Of a DNA stretch of 64,000 bases, positions 33,890 through 48,549 are shown one piece after another. The stretch comes from Leucocoprinus leucothites (Eukaryota > Basidiomycota > Agaricomycetes > Agaricales > Agaricaceae): assembly GCA_013368445.1 (NCBI GenBank), contig JAACJO010000001.1:3100001-3164000 (forward strand). Direction: 5' to 3'. Each line of letters starts with the position of its first letter. The first letter of the stretch is position 1. A program made the translations under genes and the position numbers. The notes below the pieces were generated by a model. It did not search any database, was not told the origin of the DNA, and worked only from the letters and a program-made list of their open reading frames with translations.

Positions 33890-36027
33890 CGCAGAACCAG
33901 TTGGACCAGTATTACGGTTTATGAATGAAGAATCAACAGGAGATGGTCGATCATCTATCTTACATATGTTGCTGGATAACTATGGGGTAGCCTACACTTG
34001 AACCCCGCGAGAAGGTTAGCCGTCTGATTTTGTTACAACGGTGAGCGCGAGGATTCAAGGGCTCGACTGAAATCTTAGTCTGTCTGGTCGAAGTCTGATA
34101 CATGCGTCTTCCGTCCTCTCTGCGAATGAAACGGACCCTGTGACTCAGTACTATGTACTGTGTCTCTGATAGATCAATCATCGGAGGCCGAAATAATCCC
34201 GAGCATCTGTGTGGCTGACAGTTGGTCAGCGAGAGAACCTTTTTTTCTTTCTGCGGCGCCACCATGGAATAGCGCTCGGCCTTGCCCGATTCATGAGTTG
34301 ATCCTTGTGTTTTAGGGCGCCTACTTATCGTAGGCGAGATCTTTTCTTACCCTAGCGATGCACTTGAGATCGTGTCTCCGCGCTCTTTCCATTTCAACTA
34401 GGAAACGACCGAAATGAAAGCTTCCGGTCAAACCAAAAAATACCGAACATCCGGAGAAATCATATCCCTGTGCTATCATTGGACAATTGGATGTTATGGA
34501 AGTTCGAGTAACGTCAACATTCCCAGTTGACAAGACGTAGTAGTCTAGTACCGTATAAAGGGTTTTCAGTAGTGCAATGGTGACATACCGTGGAGAGCTG
34601 GAATTATAATATCCCATCAAAGTGTTGGTTAGCTTACCATTCATGTCTCTATCCGTGGCATACCATAAGACTTGGAGAAAACAACTAACAATCCAGAATC
34701 ATGACTCGCTTCTCTTTGAACCCTACAAACCTGAACCTTTTGGACCCAGCATAAGCCACAGGGTGACGAACCGAGTAGTGACATCGATCACGAGCCGTGA
34801 CCGGCTGGCCGGACGCCACTGAATGTCTGAATGGTCTTATTCTTAACTTGATGGTCCTCCCATTTCGACAGCAAACAAGTCTCAAACTCCAACAATCATT
34901 TGTCCGCCTGAGCCCTAGTCTTTCCCTGCGAATCTATCTCAACTTGTTTGCCGAGAACTAGGGCTTCTCTTCTCCCGGAGCAACTCGAGTCCGGGATCCC
35001 CTAGACTACCACACACTGCCCAACGAGAGTACAACCCACAACTATCTGACTATTTGCAACTCAACTTGAAGACCCTTTCGAGGCATGTCTAGATCGTGTA
35101 AGTATGGAGCTGTCCCTTTCACCATGTCCTTTGAGCCTCCGCGGCCTCAGGATTTCGGTGTTCAGAATGTAACCCGATATCCTAATCCTGTTAGGCCTCT
35201 TAGCCTATAGCCTCGCATGACATACATATCACGATCACCAACAAGACAACAAACTATTACTGCGACCCTGGGCCTCAAGCATCGGTTTATACACGGGAGG
35301 AAAAATCAATCATCAGCGCCCGGACCCGAAGAATCAGGCAATTGAGAGCAGCGCCATCACAAGATCTCTGCTGTGATCCCTGGTCGATCTGAAAGAGGAC
35401 CTCGTTCCAGCATATTTTGAAAGATTATAGGACAAGGAGTAGCTTGCGATTGTGTACGGCTGTGGACCCCAGACGCTGAAATCATCATTTGATCTCATGA
35501 AACCTTTCCGTGCTAGCCCTTGACATTAATTGTCCTAACTAATTTATCACACCTCCCCCAAGGCCGCCGAAACAATCCTTCGGCGTAATATCCTTAGCTC
35601 GTCTTCACTTCGACCCGTAGTATTTATTGCCACGGGATCTAATTGGGGATTTGGGAAATTCGCACTCATAACCATGCGTTTAAGGTTCACTTATTCGTTG
35701 ATGATCCTACTTCGTGGGCTGAAGTGTCTTGGAGTTGATTGGTTGATGGCTTCATCGGCAGGGCTTCTTGGTGACCTTTTGGTTAGCCGTGCCCACACGA
35801 TCGAGAGATAGTATTTTTATATCGCGGGGGAAACTGGAGCCTGCGACCGTCTTTCCTGTCCCCTCTCCCTTCCCCGTCCAACGTGCTTCCTCGTTTGCCT
35901 TACCTCTAGGGATCAATGGAAGCGGCAGGTCCGTTACAGCTGCTTCAAGAGCTGTTCACCGCTGTCGAGCGGAGCCGACAAGTCAACGTGCGTCACTTAG
36001 CTTTCTTGTAGATATCCACAACCACTG
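33890..36027. other. long intergenic region between the DUF6533 paralogues
   Basis: About 2.1 kb without recognisable genes, tRNAs or repeats. Several short open frames on both strands show no motifs. Confidence 0.45.
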
Positions 36028-37703
36028 ATGGGTTCCCAGTATTGCAATGGTATGCGTCCTCGTTCCTGACTGAACACATATTTTAACGTATCGCTATCGA
36101 TTGACAGTCGCAAGCGTAACAATTATGGTGAAGCATTACGCGTAAAGTTATCAGAGAACGTCAACACTGAAAATTCTACAACCTCTAGGCTCTTGACTGG
36201 CTCCTAACATTCGAAATGGAGGTTTCCCTCGTCTGGACGGCGAAATGGAACACAACAAAAATCCTATACTTCCTAACACGGTATCTACCATTTATTGACA
36301 CGTCTGTCGTCATGTATCGTAAGTTTTTGACCTCGTTCATCATCGCTCTCATTCAACTCCAAGCACAGATCAATTTGGCTTCGCACTTCCAATTTCCGTG
36401 TGCCGGACGACGTACCAATATGCTGCCTGTAAGTCTAATTAATCGAGCGCTCATCCATGACCTCACAGCTAAGCATTCTAGGGATGTTCGTTGTAGGAAT
36501 GGCTTGCGCGGAGCGTAAGTGTTACGCCGATTTTCTTACTCGAGAAGAATCTTAGAAATATATGACAGTGATTCTAACTCTCAGGACGTGGGCGGTCTGG
36601 GAAAAGGACAAACGCCTGTCCTACTTCCTCCCAATACTCTTCTGTACGGTTTGGACTGCCGGCTTCATCATAATGGGCTTCTATCTTCGAGGCACACAAC
36701 GTATGTTTCGAGTCTGAACATTCTCCTGCCTTTGCTTATACCTGAGTGAGCAGATATAGCATCTCCACTCCCTCAACTTTTTGGATGTATAGTCCTTGAT
36801 GCCAACCATATTTTGTCGGCGTGTTACATTCTGCTTATGGTATACGATGCGTGTAAGTCTATAGGCTTGCCTTCTTCTCTTCTTTGGCTGTGAATTTCTG
36901 GTTACCCCGTGATCGTGATTATGCCGTCATCCCTACCACTTCAGCATCTCTTTTCCGATCTTCGTCCTATTGTCCACGTTACCACCCACTCCAAGAATCT
37001 TCACTTCTCTCGGCGTCCGCCAAAAATCCCATGCCCGTCAACCATGACATTGACATAAACTTTTAGGTATCCTGTTCCTCATGGTTATCCGTGGAATTTC
37101 AGCTTGTGAGTGATACCCATCGAAGGTAGTCGAACCACAATTGACAACTAGGAATAATCAGTTAGATCAGGAGGGGACTCACAGTTCATGCGAGTTGTTT
37201 ACAGTGACGGTGAGCCTTCTTGTTGTTACAGATCGGGGTTATGCGGTAGGCTAATAACGGGTTGCTGTAGGAATTATCTATTATATCTATTTATTCAGTG
37301 CGTTTAGTCGGCTGATGTAGAAGATGTGTTCGAGGCTAACAGTAACCCAGGCCTTTCGTTCATCAACACTATAATTATTCTCAAACTCCCTGTAAGTCGG
37401 ATCTTTCGTTTCTAGCGGGGAATAGAACACTGAAAGTTGGGCACCAAAGGGCGATTATGTTAATCTGATGGTCATGTAAGTCTCCGCCACCTGCTCGGCT
37501 TGTTGCTTGCGCTCAATGGTTTCTCCAGGATGGAGCGGGTGGTCCACTCCGTGCTAGCCTGTAGAGTGGTCCTCCATATCCGTCAACAAGGACGCATACA
37601 ACAAACTGTGCGACAAGAAATGCTCTTCGCGGAATCGTCTCGTAACCAGGGCTATCAGCGCCAAGAATCTTCCTTAAACTACTGGGCAGGCAGTTTCAGA
37701 TAG
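36028..37703 (+). CDS. DUF6533-family membrane protein, paralogue 2
   Basis: The core reads LDWLLTFEMEVSLVWTAKW, ILYFLTRYLPFIDTSVVMY and QINLASHFQFPC. After short introns come AAWMFVVGMACAE joined to LILTLRTWAVWEKDKRLSYF, LPILFCTVWTAGFIIMGFYL, LFGCIVLDANHILSACYILL, MVIRGISAC, GGDSQFMRVVYSDG and YYIYLF. The C-terminus begins RMERVVHSVLACRVVLHIRQ and ends WAGSFR-stop at 37701-37703. Seven transmembrane segments are expected, as usual for DUF6533 proteins. The start is uncertain; the ATG at 36028 is followed after 22 bases by a donor GTATGC. Unlike paralogue 1, all exons join in frame. The family often occurs in lineage-specific tandem groups in mushrooms. Confidence 0.7.
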
Positions 37704-37845
37704 CGCCCTCGTAAAACTGTAATTAGAAAAAGTCATAATAAAACGAGCGTATCATTCCGATGACCCACGAGTATATGATATTACACGCGAAACAAATTAA
37801 CGAACGGCCGATCACCAGCACTAGGGTAGGAAAAAGACTTAGTGC

Positions 37846-40312
37846 TTAATCACTATCGCTGTCGCTACTATCGTCATCTTCCTGATCGTCATCTGTACTA
37901 CTCTCGTCCTCCTCATCCTGCTCAGCATGCTTCTTCACCTTACCGCCGCGCATAGCAGCCATCTGTCCAGCCAGTGTATCCTCATCAGGATCTGAGATCT
38001 CATCTTCATCAGCCTCTTCAACAGCTTGTGGCTCCTCAATCTTCAACTGTCATTGATGAAAAAAGTATATCAGCGCCCGGTCCCGATCAGAAAACGCCAC
38101 AACATCCGAAGACATGGGGGAGACCAAAATACTTACAACGATATCTTTAGTAACATCCTCTCCAACAAACGTATCCGAAACAAGGTAAATCTTCCATGTG
38201 AAGATGCCCACGTTTTGTGGTGCTTGGAACTGGATCTTGTATGACCGATAGTCTCGATCATGCTCGGCGTTCGGGTTGGCGAAAGGAACATCAGTGAGTT
38301 TGAAGGGCGGTACAACGACGCGGTTAAGTTTGTCGTCGGCGAGAACGATCCACCAAGATGGTTTGCGTTCCTATGGAGTGAACGATCTTTTAGCACCACA
38401 GCTAGCATCCAACAAGGAAAATACGTACTCCTGGCCAGAAAGGTGCGTGGGCAGCTGTAAGGATGTCCTCATTGTCCAGTTCTTCCGTGTCGTTGCGTGA
38501 GGTGAGGAATTTGTCGTCCTTCTCGTCGCTGAACTTGATAGCCTTCTTAGTCTCTTCAACAGTGAGTTCCCGGCGCTCGATCTTCTTGTTTGGTGGCACG
38601 AGGCGCAGCTTCACCACGAGGAAGACAATGGAGGAGGGTGTCACTACACGTTCACCGATGACTGTATTTCGTTGTCAGATTGAACCCGAAGGGGATCTGA
38701 ACAAGCTTAAGCATACCTTTGAATGCTGCGTCTACGACTTCGATTGCTCCCCATCTCTCCAGAGCTTTCTTAACATCGCCGGCACGGTCATCGTTCTTCG
38801 ACTCGAGAGCTTGGGCAACGTCAGTCAGAGTCTTGGCATCGTTGAGCGATTCAACGTCCTTGTTTTGAATTGAAGGAAGCTGCGTCAGGCGGTTACGCTG
38901 GTTTTCAACAGGAAGGAGGGCTTGTGCGAGGTAGGCGTGGAGACGCATAATTACGAGGGTGGGAATGAGCCAGTTGCGGGAGGTTGAGACGTTCAACAGG
39001 GCATTTAAGAGGACTGGTAGCTGGAGGAGGATTTGGGCTTGCTCTAAGATGCGAAACGTTATTCACCAGGTAGGTCACTCCAGACAATCCTACTCACCAT
39101 CTTGAAGTTTGGGATCAGAAACCTCAATCCTTAGGAAATGAGCATATAACAAAACCAGAGCTCTGCGGCGCTTCACATGAAGCTTGCCGTCCATATCCTT
39201 CGCGATTTTCCTGACCTCACTCCACTTCGATCCGGCCTTCTTCTCAATCTCACTCTCTAGCCTATCAATCGCGACATCGGATTTCTTGGCGCTAGCATCG
39301 GGGGTCTCGAACTGGAATGCCTTGCCAAGTGTACCCACAACCTCCTCCATCGGGCTCTCCTCCTTCAAGCTCTTGAAAAAAGCGGCAGCAGACTTGGCAT
39401 GCACACCGTCTTTCGTCCTTTGCCTGTTACCGAACCACCAACGACCGACAAGTGCAGGGAGGGCACCACCGAAGAGCAAACCGTAGAATCCAAGCACCCA
39501 AATGTTGTTATGGGATTCGACGATCCATTTAGGAAGAGCGATACCCATGGACATTTCCTGGCGTCCGTCAGGGTTTCCGTAGAGCTCCCAGTTTTTGCGA
39601 ATGTTTTCGTCGGTGAGTGACTTATAGGCTTTTGTAAGCGAAACAAAGCGGTCCTGGATCGCTTCAACTGTCTCATTAACCGAAGGCTTGACTTTGTCGG
39701 GGTGACTGTTCAAGAGGGATTGGCATGCGAGAGTCGCGAAGGGGGACATGTGCTTACTATAGACGAGAAAGCTTCTTGTAATGTGATTTAATCTCTTTCT
39801 CAGTTGCAGCCTGTCGTGACGTCAATAACACGAAAAATTCCCCTGAGTAGATATAGACTGACAGCACTGATTCCAAGTATTTCGAACGGATTATAGACTG
39901 AGTTTTCAACAGTGGCGCCTGCGACTTTGTAGCAAAGGAAAGCAAAAAGAGACCAGCCCGCAATCAGGAAATATGTCCTAGAACATGTTTGAATAATTGA
40001 ACGGACAGCGAAACAAAAGTAACAGCGCACCTTTTGCTCAATTTTGGTGCAAATATCGACCCTTGCTCTCTCTGCGCAATTCTCGAGTGTTGCTCAAGGC
40101 AAGGCTGACATTGACATCCAGCTATCCGCTTTTCTGCACGATAAAAAGAGTTGAGAAACAGTTGATGAGTAGAACGTTTATATAATTGATTACGCACTTG
40201 CAGATTTCCCTTTTACCGAAGACAATGTCATAGGTGTGAGCACTAATGCGAGTATTGTTATGAGAAAGTAGGCGGCCATGCCACCGCCTTCATCGTAGTT
40301 ATACTGTGCCAT
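37846..40312 (-). CDS. sec63: SEC63, ER translocon J-domain protein
   Basis: This is a polytopic ER membrane protein of the Sec62/63 complex that recruits BiP/Kar2 to drive post-translational import. The start MAQYNYDEGGGMAAYFLITI at 40312 gives the first helix. GCQCQPCLEQHSRIAQREQG and YFLIAGWSLFAFLCYKVAGA follow. The lumenal J-domain starts NPFEILGIS, continues ATEKEIKSHYKKLSRLY and keeps the essential HPD in HPDKVKPSVN (a GTAAGC donor at about 39765 restores it). Helix 3 and then the Sec63 Brl domain come next, ending with IYLVSDTFVGEDVTKDIV. The tail is strongly acidic (DEDEISDPDEDT and a final Asp/Ser run), the usual Sec62 docking region. Roughly 670 residues in nine or so exons; apparently intact. 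Confidence 0.93.
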
Positions 40313-41389
40313 GGTTGGCAGGAAAGTTTAGAACCTGATTACAGGTTCTGGAGTGGAGGAGAGATGAGGTATAATGTCGACGTGTAAGTGAGCTGGCGGA
40401 ATGCTCAATGGGCTAACTCGTGACTCGACGTCACATGTATTCAAACGCCTAGGCGCCAATTTAAATTCTGTCACAAAGGCTTAGAACTGGCGCTCTTAGT
40501 CTCTTTCTCTTTCATGCACCCATTGATCGACCAATTATTGCTGCTTAGGGATTCTCAGGTTCTGACATGCTGAGACAGGATCCTTGGACCGCTGGGCCTC
40601 TCTTGAGCCACTCTCTTTATTAATTAGATAAATTTACTTTTCTAGCAGCAGTTCAAAAGGCGTACTTCAGCCGCCGATTATTGTCCTGGGACGTTGTGGT
40701 CCTTGACGGTCGCGGTACTGCGCCAGGGTTTACTGAGCGGAATGGAAAGTTCATAGATATTCTGGTCCGGAACCTCCGGTTGTCCTTCCCAAGTTCCATC
40801 TACTATCAGTTGGCGCGATTAAATCGCATCGGACTGATGGGCAGCCTGGTGGTTTCAGAAGACAGAAAAATATGGTTGTGTCGCTCGGCAGAGCATTCGC
40901 CGTCTCATGATAAAGCTCTCAAGTCAGCTGATTCTTCTCCCGACAACGGCACGAGGCTAGAACTTCGCAGACCTGCTCCGAAGTCAAGGGACGACTATAT
41001 TGTAAAGCGAACGACTTTGCTGACACGATGTCTTGCTTTTGGTTTTATATCGTCACCAATGTCAATTCCGGACATTGTCTTCTGTAAAATTGTGTTCCTA
41101 GTACTCACGGTGGCTCGTGGCTTTTCTTCATTGGGACGCGCCACCCACTTCGTGACTTCTTGATTGATCTACTTGGACTTAAAAAGCAAGTCAACGCTGC
41201 TTGCCTTGGTTAGATAGGGCAGAGGTGTGTGCTGTGCATCACGTATATCAGTGGGAATATCAAGGCTCCATCGGTAAGGTCTCCAGGTTTAGTGTCCAAA
41301 TTGCCGGACGCGGTGAGTTAGTAAAAACGTATATATTCCGTTTGACCCACTCCACATTTTGACCACCAGTCCCCATTTCCACCAAAGCA
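40313..41389. other. intergenic region between SEC63 and the epimerase-like gene
   Basis: A 160-codon open frame at 40681-41163 starts with TTG, has no recognised motif and no ATG at its beginning, and is not called as a gene. A TATATATT element near 41328 lies about 60 bases before the next ATG. Confidence 0.4.
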
Positions 41390-42671
41390 ATGCCGAAACC
41401 CAATCTCCTCTTCTTTGGCGCTACAGGCTTTGTGGGCTCTACACTCCTTATGCTAATGGGTCGTGACCCGGAGCTCAAAGATCAATTCCATATCACCGCT
41501 CTCTGCCGCAACAGTCAACAGCGCCTTCCCGAACTCCAGAAATTCTACCCTGACCTAGAGGTTGTTGAGGGTACTCTGGAGTCAGATGCTATCATCCAAG
41601 AACAGACATCGAAGGCTGACATTGTAATTAACGCTGCGAGCAGCGATCATATTGAAAGTGTCAAATGTGCGTCGCTTTAAATTTAACTTTTCAACGGATC
41701 AATGCTAATCAAGGCACTGTTTGTCGTCTACAGCGACACTTAAAGGGCTTGAAAAGTACTCGGCTGCTCACCCTGGCAATCCCCCCATCTACATTCAATG
41801 CTCTGGTCTCGGAATTACATCTGATAACTCTCACGGGGAGCACGTCGACATCGACGATATCCCGGCATATGTCGACATTGGCTTCTCCATGAACGACGTT
41901 CCACCACAAAATGAACACGTAGCTCAAGATAAACTTATCGTTGAAGCTGGTACTCGGAAAGAAACCCCTATACGTACGATGATTGTTTTCCCAGGTTGGA
42001 TCTTTGGTGTCGGTGAAGCAATACAAAAGGTCACCACTCCAGTACGAATCTTTGTGGATATGTTCCTCAAGTTGGGGTACGCTGGAACATGGGGAGAAGG
42101 CCATAGTCGAATGGGGAATATCCATGTTAAAGACGTTGCCTCAGCGATGATAACTGTGTTGAAAGCTGCTCTCCGAGGCGAGGCTGATGAAGGCGCAGAA
42201 GGATTCTGTTAGTACTGTCCTATCAAGCTCCCTTTGCGATTGACTCAATTTTCATGTAGACTTCGCCATCAGCAGGCAACCTATGGTTACAAATCGCGAG
42301 ATTGCTACTACAATAGGCAACGTAAGCCGCCTTCCCCCAGCCACTCGCGATAAAATAGTTTACCTGGGACTTCGAATTGTAGCTCCTGTACAACAAAGGC
42401 CTCTTGCAGAAGACTGGATCTCGTGCTTTTCCTTCCGAGGTTACCGACCCAATGGGCGAATGTGCGTCTTATCTTCTCTATTTACTATTCCCAGAATGCT
42501 AAGAGCTATTTCGTTATAGTTGGATGGTCCCTCCTTGGAGCGAGTCATATCGCTTACTCCCACCGCCTCAGCAGATTTGGTTGGAAACCTACAGAGTCCA
42601 AGAAAAAACCGCTTCTAGTGTCCTTGAGAGACGAAGTGGAGGCTTATCTACAAGAAATTGGGAAGGCATAA
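41390..42671 (+). CDS. NAD(P)-dependent epimerase/NmrA-like Rossmann protein
   Basis: This is an extended or atypical short-chain dehydrogenase-like protein of about 370 residues. The N-terminus PNLLFFGATGFVGSTLL holds the GxxGxxG nucleotide-binding loop. ADIVINAASSDH follows, and the second exon has IYIQCSGLGITSDNSHG and PIRTMIVFPGWIFGVGEAIQ. HSRMGNIHVKDVASAMITVL is the typical substrate-side segment, after which come ISRQPMVTNREIATTIGNVS and finally RLSRFGWKPTESKKKPLL and EAYLQEIGKA-stop. The catalytic YxxxK of classical members is not obvious. Introns lie near 41668-41732, 42209-42259 and 42460-42494. Related proteins in fungi are annotated as NAD-dependent epimerases of unknown substrate. 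Confidence 0.78.
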
Positions 42672-43081
42672 GGGGCATACCCGCATTGATATGTAATCTA
42701 AAGAGCATAATACATCTTGTTGTACGTTTAAAGGCCCCCAAAAGGTGTATTCCACGCTGATCTTCACGTGTCGACATGTGAAGAAGCACCAATTCGGTAA
42801 AGTGGATAGGGGCTTTCGGATCTAAGTGCTTCCTTAGCACTTGCGATCAAGTTATGCTTAACACCCATTATACATTCTACTCTCGCTGCAGGCTTAGTTA
42901 ATGGAAAAGTACATAACTGCACCTCATGCTAACAACAAGAAAGTGATACGACTCAGACTATAGACGAATTTACTCATGACATAAATCGGAGGGTAAGTGG
43001 CGCCGCTCTCTTGAGTGTCGATCACGCTATCAGAATTTCAGGGTGATGGTCACCGCTTCTTCCTCCTACCCTCTTCCATCA
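42672..43081. other. intergenic region
   Basis: No gene is recognised. The right side leads into the UPRT promoter. Confidence 0.45.
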
Positions 43082-44370
<1,289 letters not shown>

Positions 44371-45309
44371 ACTATCCGCTTCCCTTAACCCCGGCTATGT
44401 CGTCAAAGTCCCTGTATCCGTTTGCGGAGTGATGCGTTCATCACACCCAATGCAATGAAAGATGGAAACCATAGCATTCCCGCATCTCCCCCGTCTTGCT
44501 GAATGTAGTCAACGTTGATGACCTATCGCGGCCTATTGACAAATGTTGTGGATAAAGCTGGAGCGCTAAACATGGTGGCACGCAATTCCATAATCTCGGT
44601 GGCATTTTTCTAAATATAGCCCCCGAGATGCCCTTTGTTCCGAGATGTCCGATCATTGGGAAACCGGAAGAAGAGAAGAGTGAATTATGAATATCGTGGG
44701 AGGACTGGAACCGGTGAATCTGGTCTCTAGACTCCAGACTCGACTATACTTTGCTCAAACTTTCAATTGAAGACTTTGGGGTAATTTAATATTACCTGTG
44801 GTGAATCCGAAGACGTTGGATAGGTTTCTCCTGGCGGATCAAAGCATCGGCCGCTCGGCAACGAATAGCCCGGGTGAGCCGGAGCGTGGATAGGCAGGCC
44901 GATAAAGGAGTGTGGGTGATCATCGATCAAATTCACAGATGATCAACTGAACATCTGCTCCATCAGCAACAATGACATATTCAATAGTTGTGGAATCACA
45001 ACTCTGCTCTACTTATATCCACCCCCACTTTGTTTTTTCCCTTTCCGTCCCCGCCTCTCACTTTCCCGGCCACACAATACATCGCGCAGCAGTGATTCCG
45101 ACGGTGTGCCCTGGTTGCCCACCATCCCGTAACTGAATTCGGGGTTCCTGTGACTCGGAAAGTCGCCCGCCAGAAGCCTAAAAGCCTAATACCCGGTTTA
45201 TAGCGCCCTAGCACAGCACGATCATCACTTGGTCTCCTCGACAACAGTTGGTTGCTCTTCCTTGTTCTCACAAGACACCCGTGTTACGTCCAAGTTACAA
45301 CCCCCGGTC
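44371..45309. other. intergenic region before the P450
   Basis: No gene is recognised; there are only short open frames without motifs. Confidence 0.45.
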
Positions 45310-47678
45310 ATGGCGATCGATATCCCCCCTGGAATCCTCTACCTTATCCGCTTCTCCCCGCAAATTTTGACTCCACCACTCGCAGTGTACGGTTTCAACT
45401 GTCTTTCCGCACTGAATATTCCATCCTTCCTGGCTAATGTGCCGATTCTATCGGAATGGGCGAGCCTTGGACCTCTAAGGCAGCCTTATCTTGCGTTGGC
45501 GATGACTGCTTCACTGGGGTTTGCTTTGACAATGAAGGTGTTGTGGGAGAACATCAAAATTAGGATTGAGGCCATGAGATTGGGCGCTGTATTACCGCCT
45601 CGAGTGCCTGACTGGACACCTGGTGGGCTCGGCATTTTGGTGAGGACTGCGAAGATAGTGAAGAATGGCTACATCGGTGGGTCTTCACGCTTTCCAGCCT
45701 GCTTTGAAGCGGAGTTGCTTAAATCAAAGTTTCTACACGTGTAGCGGAAGCTTTAGACGACTTTTATGAAAAACTGGGATCGTATACGATCAATAATCGA
45801 GTTCTGTTCGAAAATCGGGTAAGTGTGTTGCTTCGCTTCGTGTTATACCCTAAAGTCACTGGGCTGATAGAAGTTTATAGATTATTACCGCCGACCCTGA
45901 AAATATCAAAATAATACTTGCGCAGCAGTTTGAGCATTTTGAAAAAGGTTGGTTATCGGCAGCATGCGTAACCAACAGTTGCTGAAGTTATTGTAGGACC
46001 TGAGACACGGTGGCTATTTAACCCTCTCCTGGGAACGGGAGTCTTTGCGGCAGATGGTGAACTCTGGAAGTGTGTAGATTCCTTTCTCACAATCGCTCAC
46101 CGTTCCAGCGAACTGACAAACCTGGGGCAGGTTCCACAGATCTATGACAAGACCCTTTTTCAGTCGCGATAGGATCAGCCACTTTGACATATTCGATCGA
46201 CATGCAGAAGAAGCGCTAAATAAGCTCGCTGAGCGTTTGAGGGAAGGTGTTGCTGTGGATATCCAGGTGCGTTCCCTTCCTCCCATCAAGGCTCACACTA
46301 TTTAAACTTGATTCCCATCGTTGCAGGACCTTGTTGGACGTTTTACACTCGACTCGGCTACAGAATTCCTCTTCGGGCACGATGTTCGCTCACTCTCTGG
46401 TTCACTTCCCTACCCAGATAATCATCCTTCCCGTATCGCCGTTTCCACGAGCGATGTAGAAAACTTCTCGACCCGATTCGCAGAGGCCTTCTCAGAAGCT
46501 CAGAGGATCACTGCTCACCGCTCGCGATACGGCGTTCATTGGCCCCTAATGGAATTTTGGAAAGATCAGATCAAGGAGCCAATGAGAATTGTGAAGGAAC
46601 TGATTGAACCGATTGTAGAAGAGGCCGTGAAGAAAAAGCAACTGCGTGCTGCCGCCGGTGCCGGCTTTGAGAAGAGGGATGAGGAGGAAGGGACTTTATT
46701 GGAGAACTTGGTGAATGAGACGGATGATCTGGAGATTTTGAGAGATGAGATTATGAGTTTGCTTGTCGCTGGTCGGGATACCGTGAGTTTCTTCCAGTTA
46801 TTTTGAGGATGCGGGATTGATCGCGTGAGTGTAGACTGCAAGTACGCTCACGTTTGTTATTTATATGCTCGCTGAGCATCCTGAGGTGCTAAAACGGCTA
46901 AGGGAGGAGGTGATAGAGAAGATTGGGCCAAACCGGAGACCTGAGTATGACGATTTAAAAGAAATGAAGTATCTTAGAGCTGTCATTAATGGTGCGCCAA
47001 GATATCTACCGTTCTTCTGCGAAGTGATTATTAATATACGACGGACAGAAACTTTGCGATTATACCCTGTTGTGTAAGCCTTTGCATCCCTTCGCAATTC
47101 AATTCTGACTGACGTCCATTCTATCAGGCCATTTAACATCAGGCAATCTAAAAATGCTACCCTCTGGCCTGCTAAAGAGCCTGGAGGCAAGCCCATGTAT
47201 ATTCCCGCCAATACGAGGACGCCATATACTGTGTTTGTGATGCATCGAAGGAAAGACTTGTGGGGACCTGACGGTACATTGTCCTTTAGTATCTGATTCA
47301 CTCATTGTCCTCATTTGTTTATTTCCTTCAGCACTCGAGTTCGATCCAGATAGATTCCTCGATTCAAGACTACACAAATATCTCACCCCCAACCCATTCA
47401 TCTTCCTTCCTTTCAATGCTGGCCCAAGGATCTGCCTAGGTCAACAGTTTGCATATAACGAGGCGTCGTTCTTCCTTGTTCGCCTGTTACAGAGGTTTGA
47501 TAGCGTGAAGGTGGAAGTTGATGCGTTTAAGGAGAGTGCGAGGGTACCTGAGGCGTGGCGTGAGGATACGAAGAATATTAGGAAGCAGAGGGAGAAAATT
47601 AGGCCGAAGACGCATTTGACGATGTATGTGCAGGATGGAGTGTGGGTTAGTATGAAGGAGGTGAGGTATGATCATTAG
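45310..47678 (+). CDS. cytochrome P450, CYP63-like
   Basis: This is a membrane-bound monooxygenase. The start [20 protein letters not shown] at 45310 gives an N-terminal anchor with two hydrophobic segments (including [19 protein letters not shown]), as in CYP63 proteins of Phanerochaete. [20 protein letters not shown] is followed by the CYP63-typical [17 protein letters not shown]. The I-helix shows LLVAGRDT near 46765-46785, the K-helix ExxR lies in ETLRLYPVV (split by an intron near 47000-47048), and the meander is [14 protein letters not shown]. The haem loop [15 protein letters not shown] (about 47402-47450) carries the axial Cys. The tail after [11 protein letters not shown] ends VRYDH-stop. 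About ten introns; all catalytic motifs are present. CYP63 members are known as inducible alkane- and xenobiotic-oxidising P450s. It sits directly upstream of GMC copy 2. Confidence 0.88.
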
Positions 47679-48464
47679 TAGGGTTAGCTGGGAGGCAGAG
47701 GGAGGGTTATGTGGTGATTTCCATGGTTCCCTGGGTGTACAGCGGCGAATTTGCGCTTTGGATCGCAAATTTCCTGAATTCATGTATATGCTGTATGTAT
47801 TAAAAGAGTGCCACTGCGAGATGCTAGCCATGGACCACCTTACAATATTTGCTTGGATCATCAACGCATCAGTGAACATCAGAGGACCCTTGTGTGAATC
47901 GAACACCTTTTCAAGCGTTCAGGCTCTAGCAGCCAATGAGACTAGGGTTTCACCGATTCCGCCAGGAACGACAGTCTGGCGCTGAGCAGTCCTTCCAATT
48001 ATTGCATAAGTATGCGGCCTGACAAACTCCTTGAACAACGTGTCCATGCTCGTACAGTATATGGCCGTCTCCGAGACTACCGCATTGAGCACGATGGCGT
48101 TGCACACTTCTGATGTCCCCTGTATCGACGCCCATTCCATTTGGGGTTGGCCTTGAACGCAGACCCTTAGTATTCGGATTGTCTTTCCTATACATGTACA
48201 ACGCTGGCATCTGATTGGATTTCCTTCTGCAGGGCCTCAAACGACGAGGCATCTGTCAACTGAATATTCTTCCCCCCCTCCGGGCCTGCGGCGACTCGAC
48301 GGCCTCGGAAGAATTCTAGCTGAAACTGCTTCAACTCCAATGTGTTGCTCGGATGAGTACATGACCCGACCAGTTATCTTTCGAGCCTGCACGCTGTGAT
48401 TGTTAAATGAACCGAGAGGCGTGGTTAATGTGTCATACATGTTCTAGTATGAGTGTGGTGGGGT
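47679..48464. other. intergenic sequence between P450 and GMC copy 2
   Basis: No gene is recognised. It is paralogous to 52217-53152 in unit B2, for example the GCGCTGA..AGTCCTTCC block and the AAATGAACCGAGAGGC block shortly before the TATA boxes. Confidence 0.5.
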
Positions 48465-48470
48465 ATAAAG
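48465..48470 (+). promoter_or_regulatory. TATA box of GMC copy 2
   Basis: TATAAA lies 85 bases before the ATG at 48550. The position is conserved with copies 1 and 3. Confidence 0.55.
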
Positions 48471-48549
48471 GTAGGTTAGCGTACAGCTGGATTTTGAACT
48501 AACCTTGATCATACCCGATTAATCGACGCACCGCTAGACACACTAGGAT

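Noticed and set aside
40681..41163. 160-codon open frame on the plus strand
   Set aside because: It starts at TTG with no early ATG, shows no motif or splice continuation, and its composition looks like chance open reading.
47880..47970. tRNA-like sequence on the minus strand (GTTCGATT loop and a D-arm-like CTC..GAG block), partly repeated near 52.6 kb
   Set aside because: The T-stem has only about three pairs, no anticodon stem forms and the copy in unit B2 is even less tRNA-like. Probably coincidence or a very old relic.
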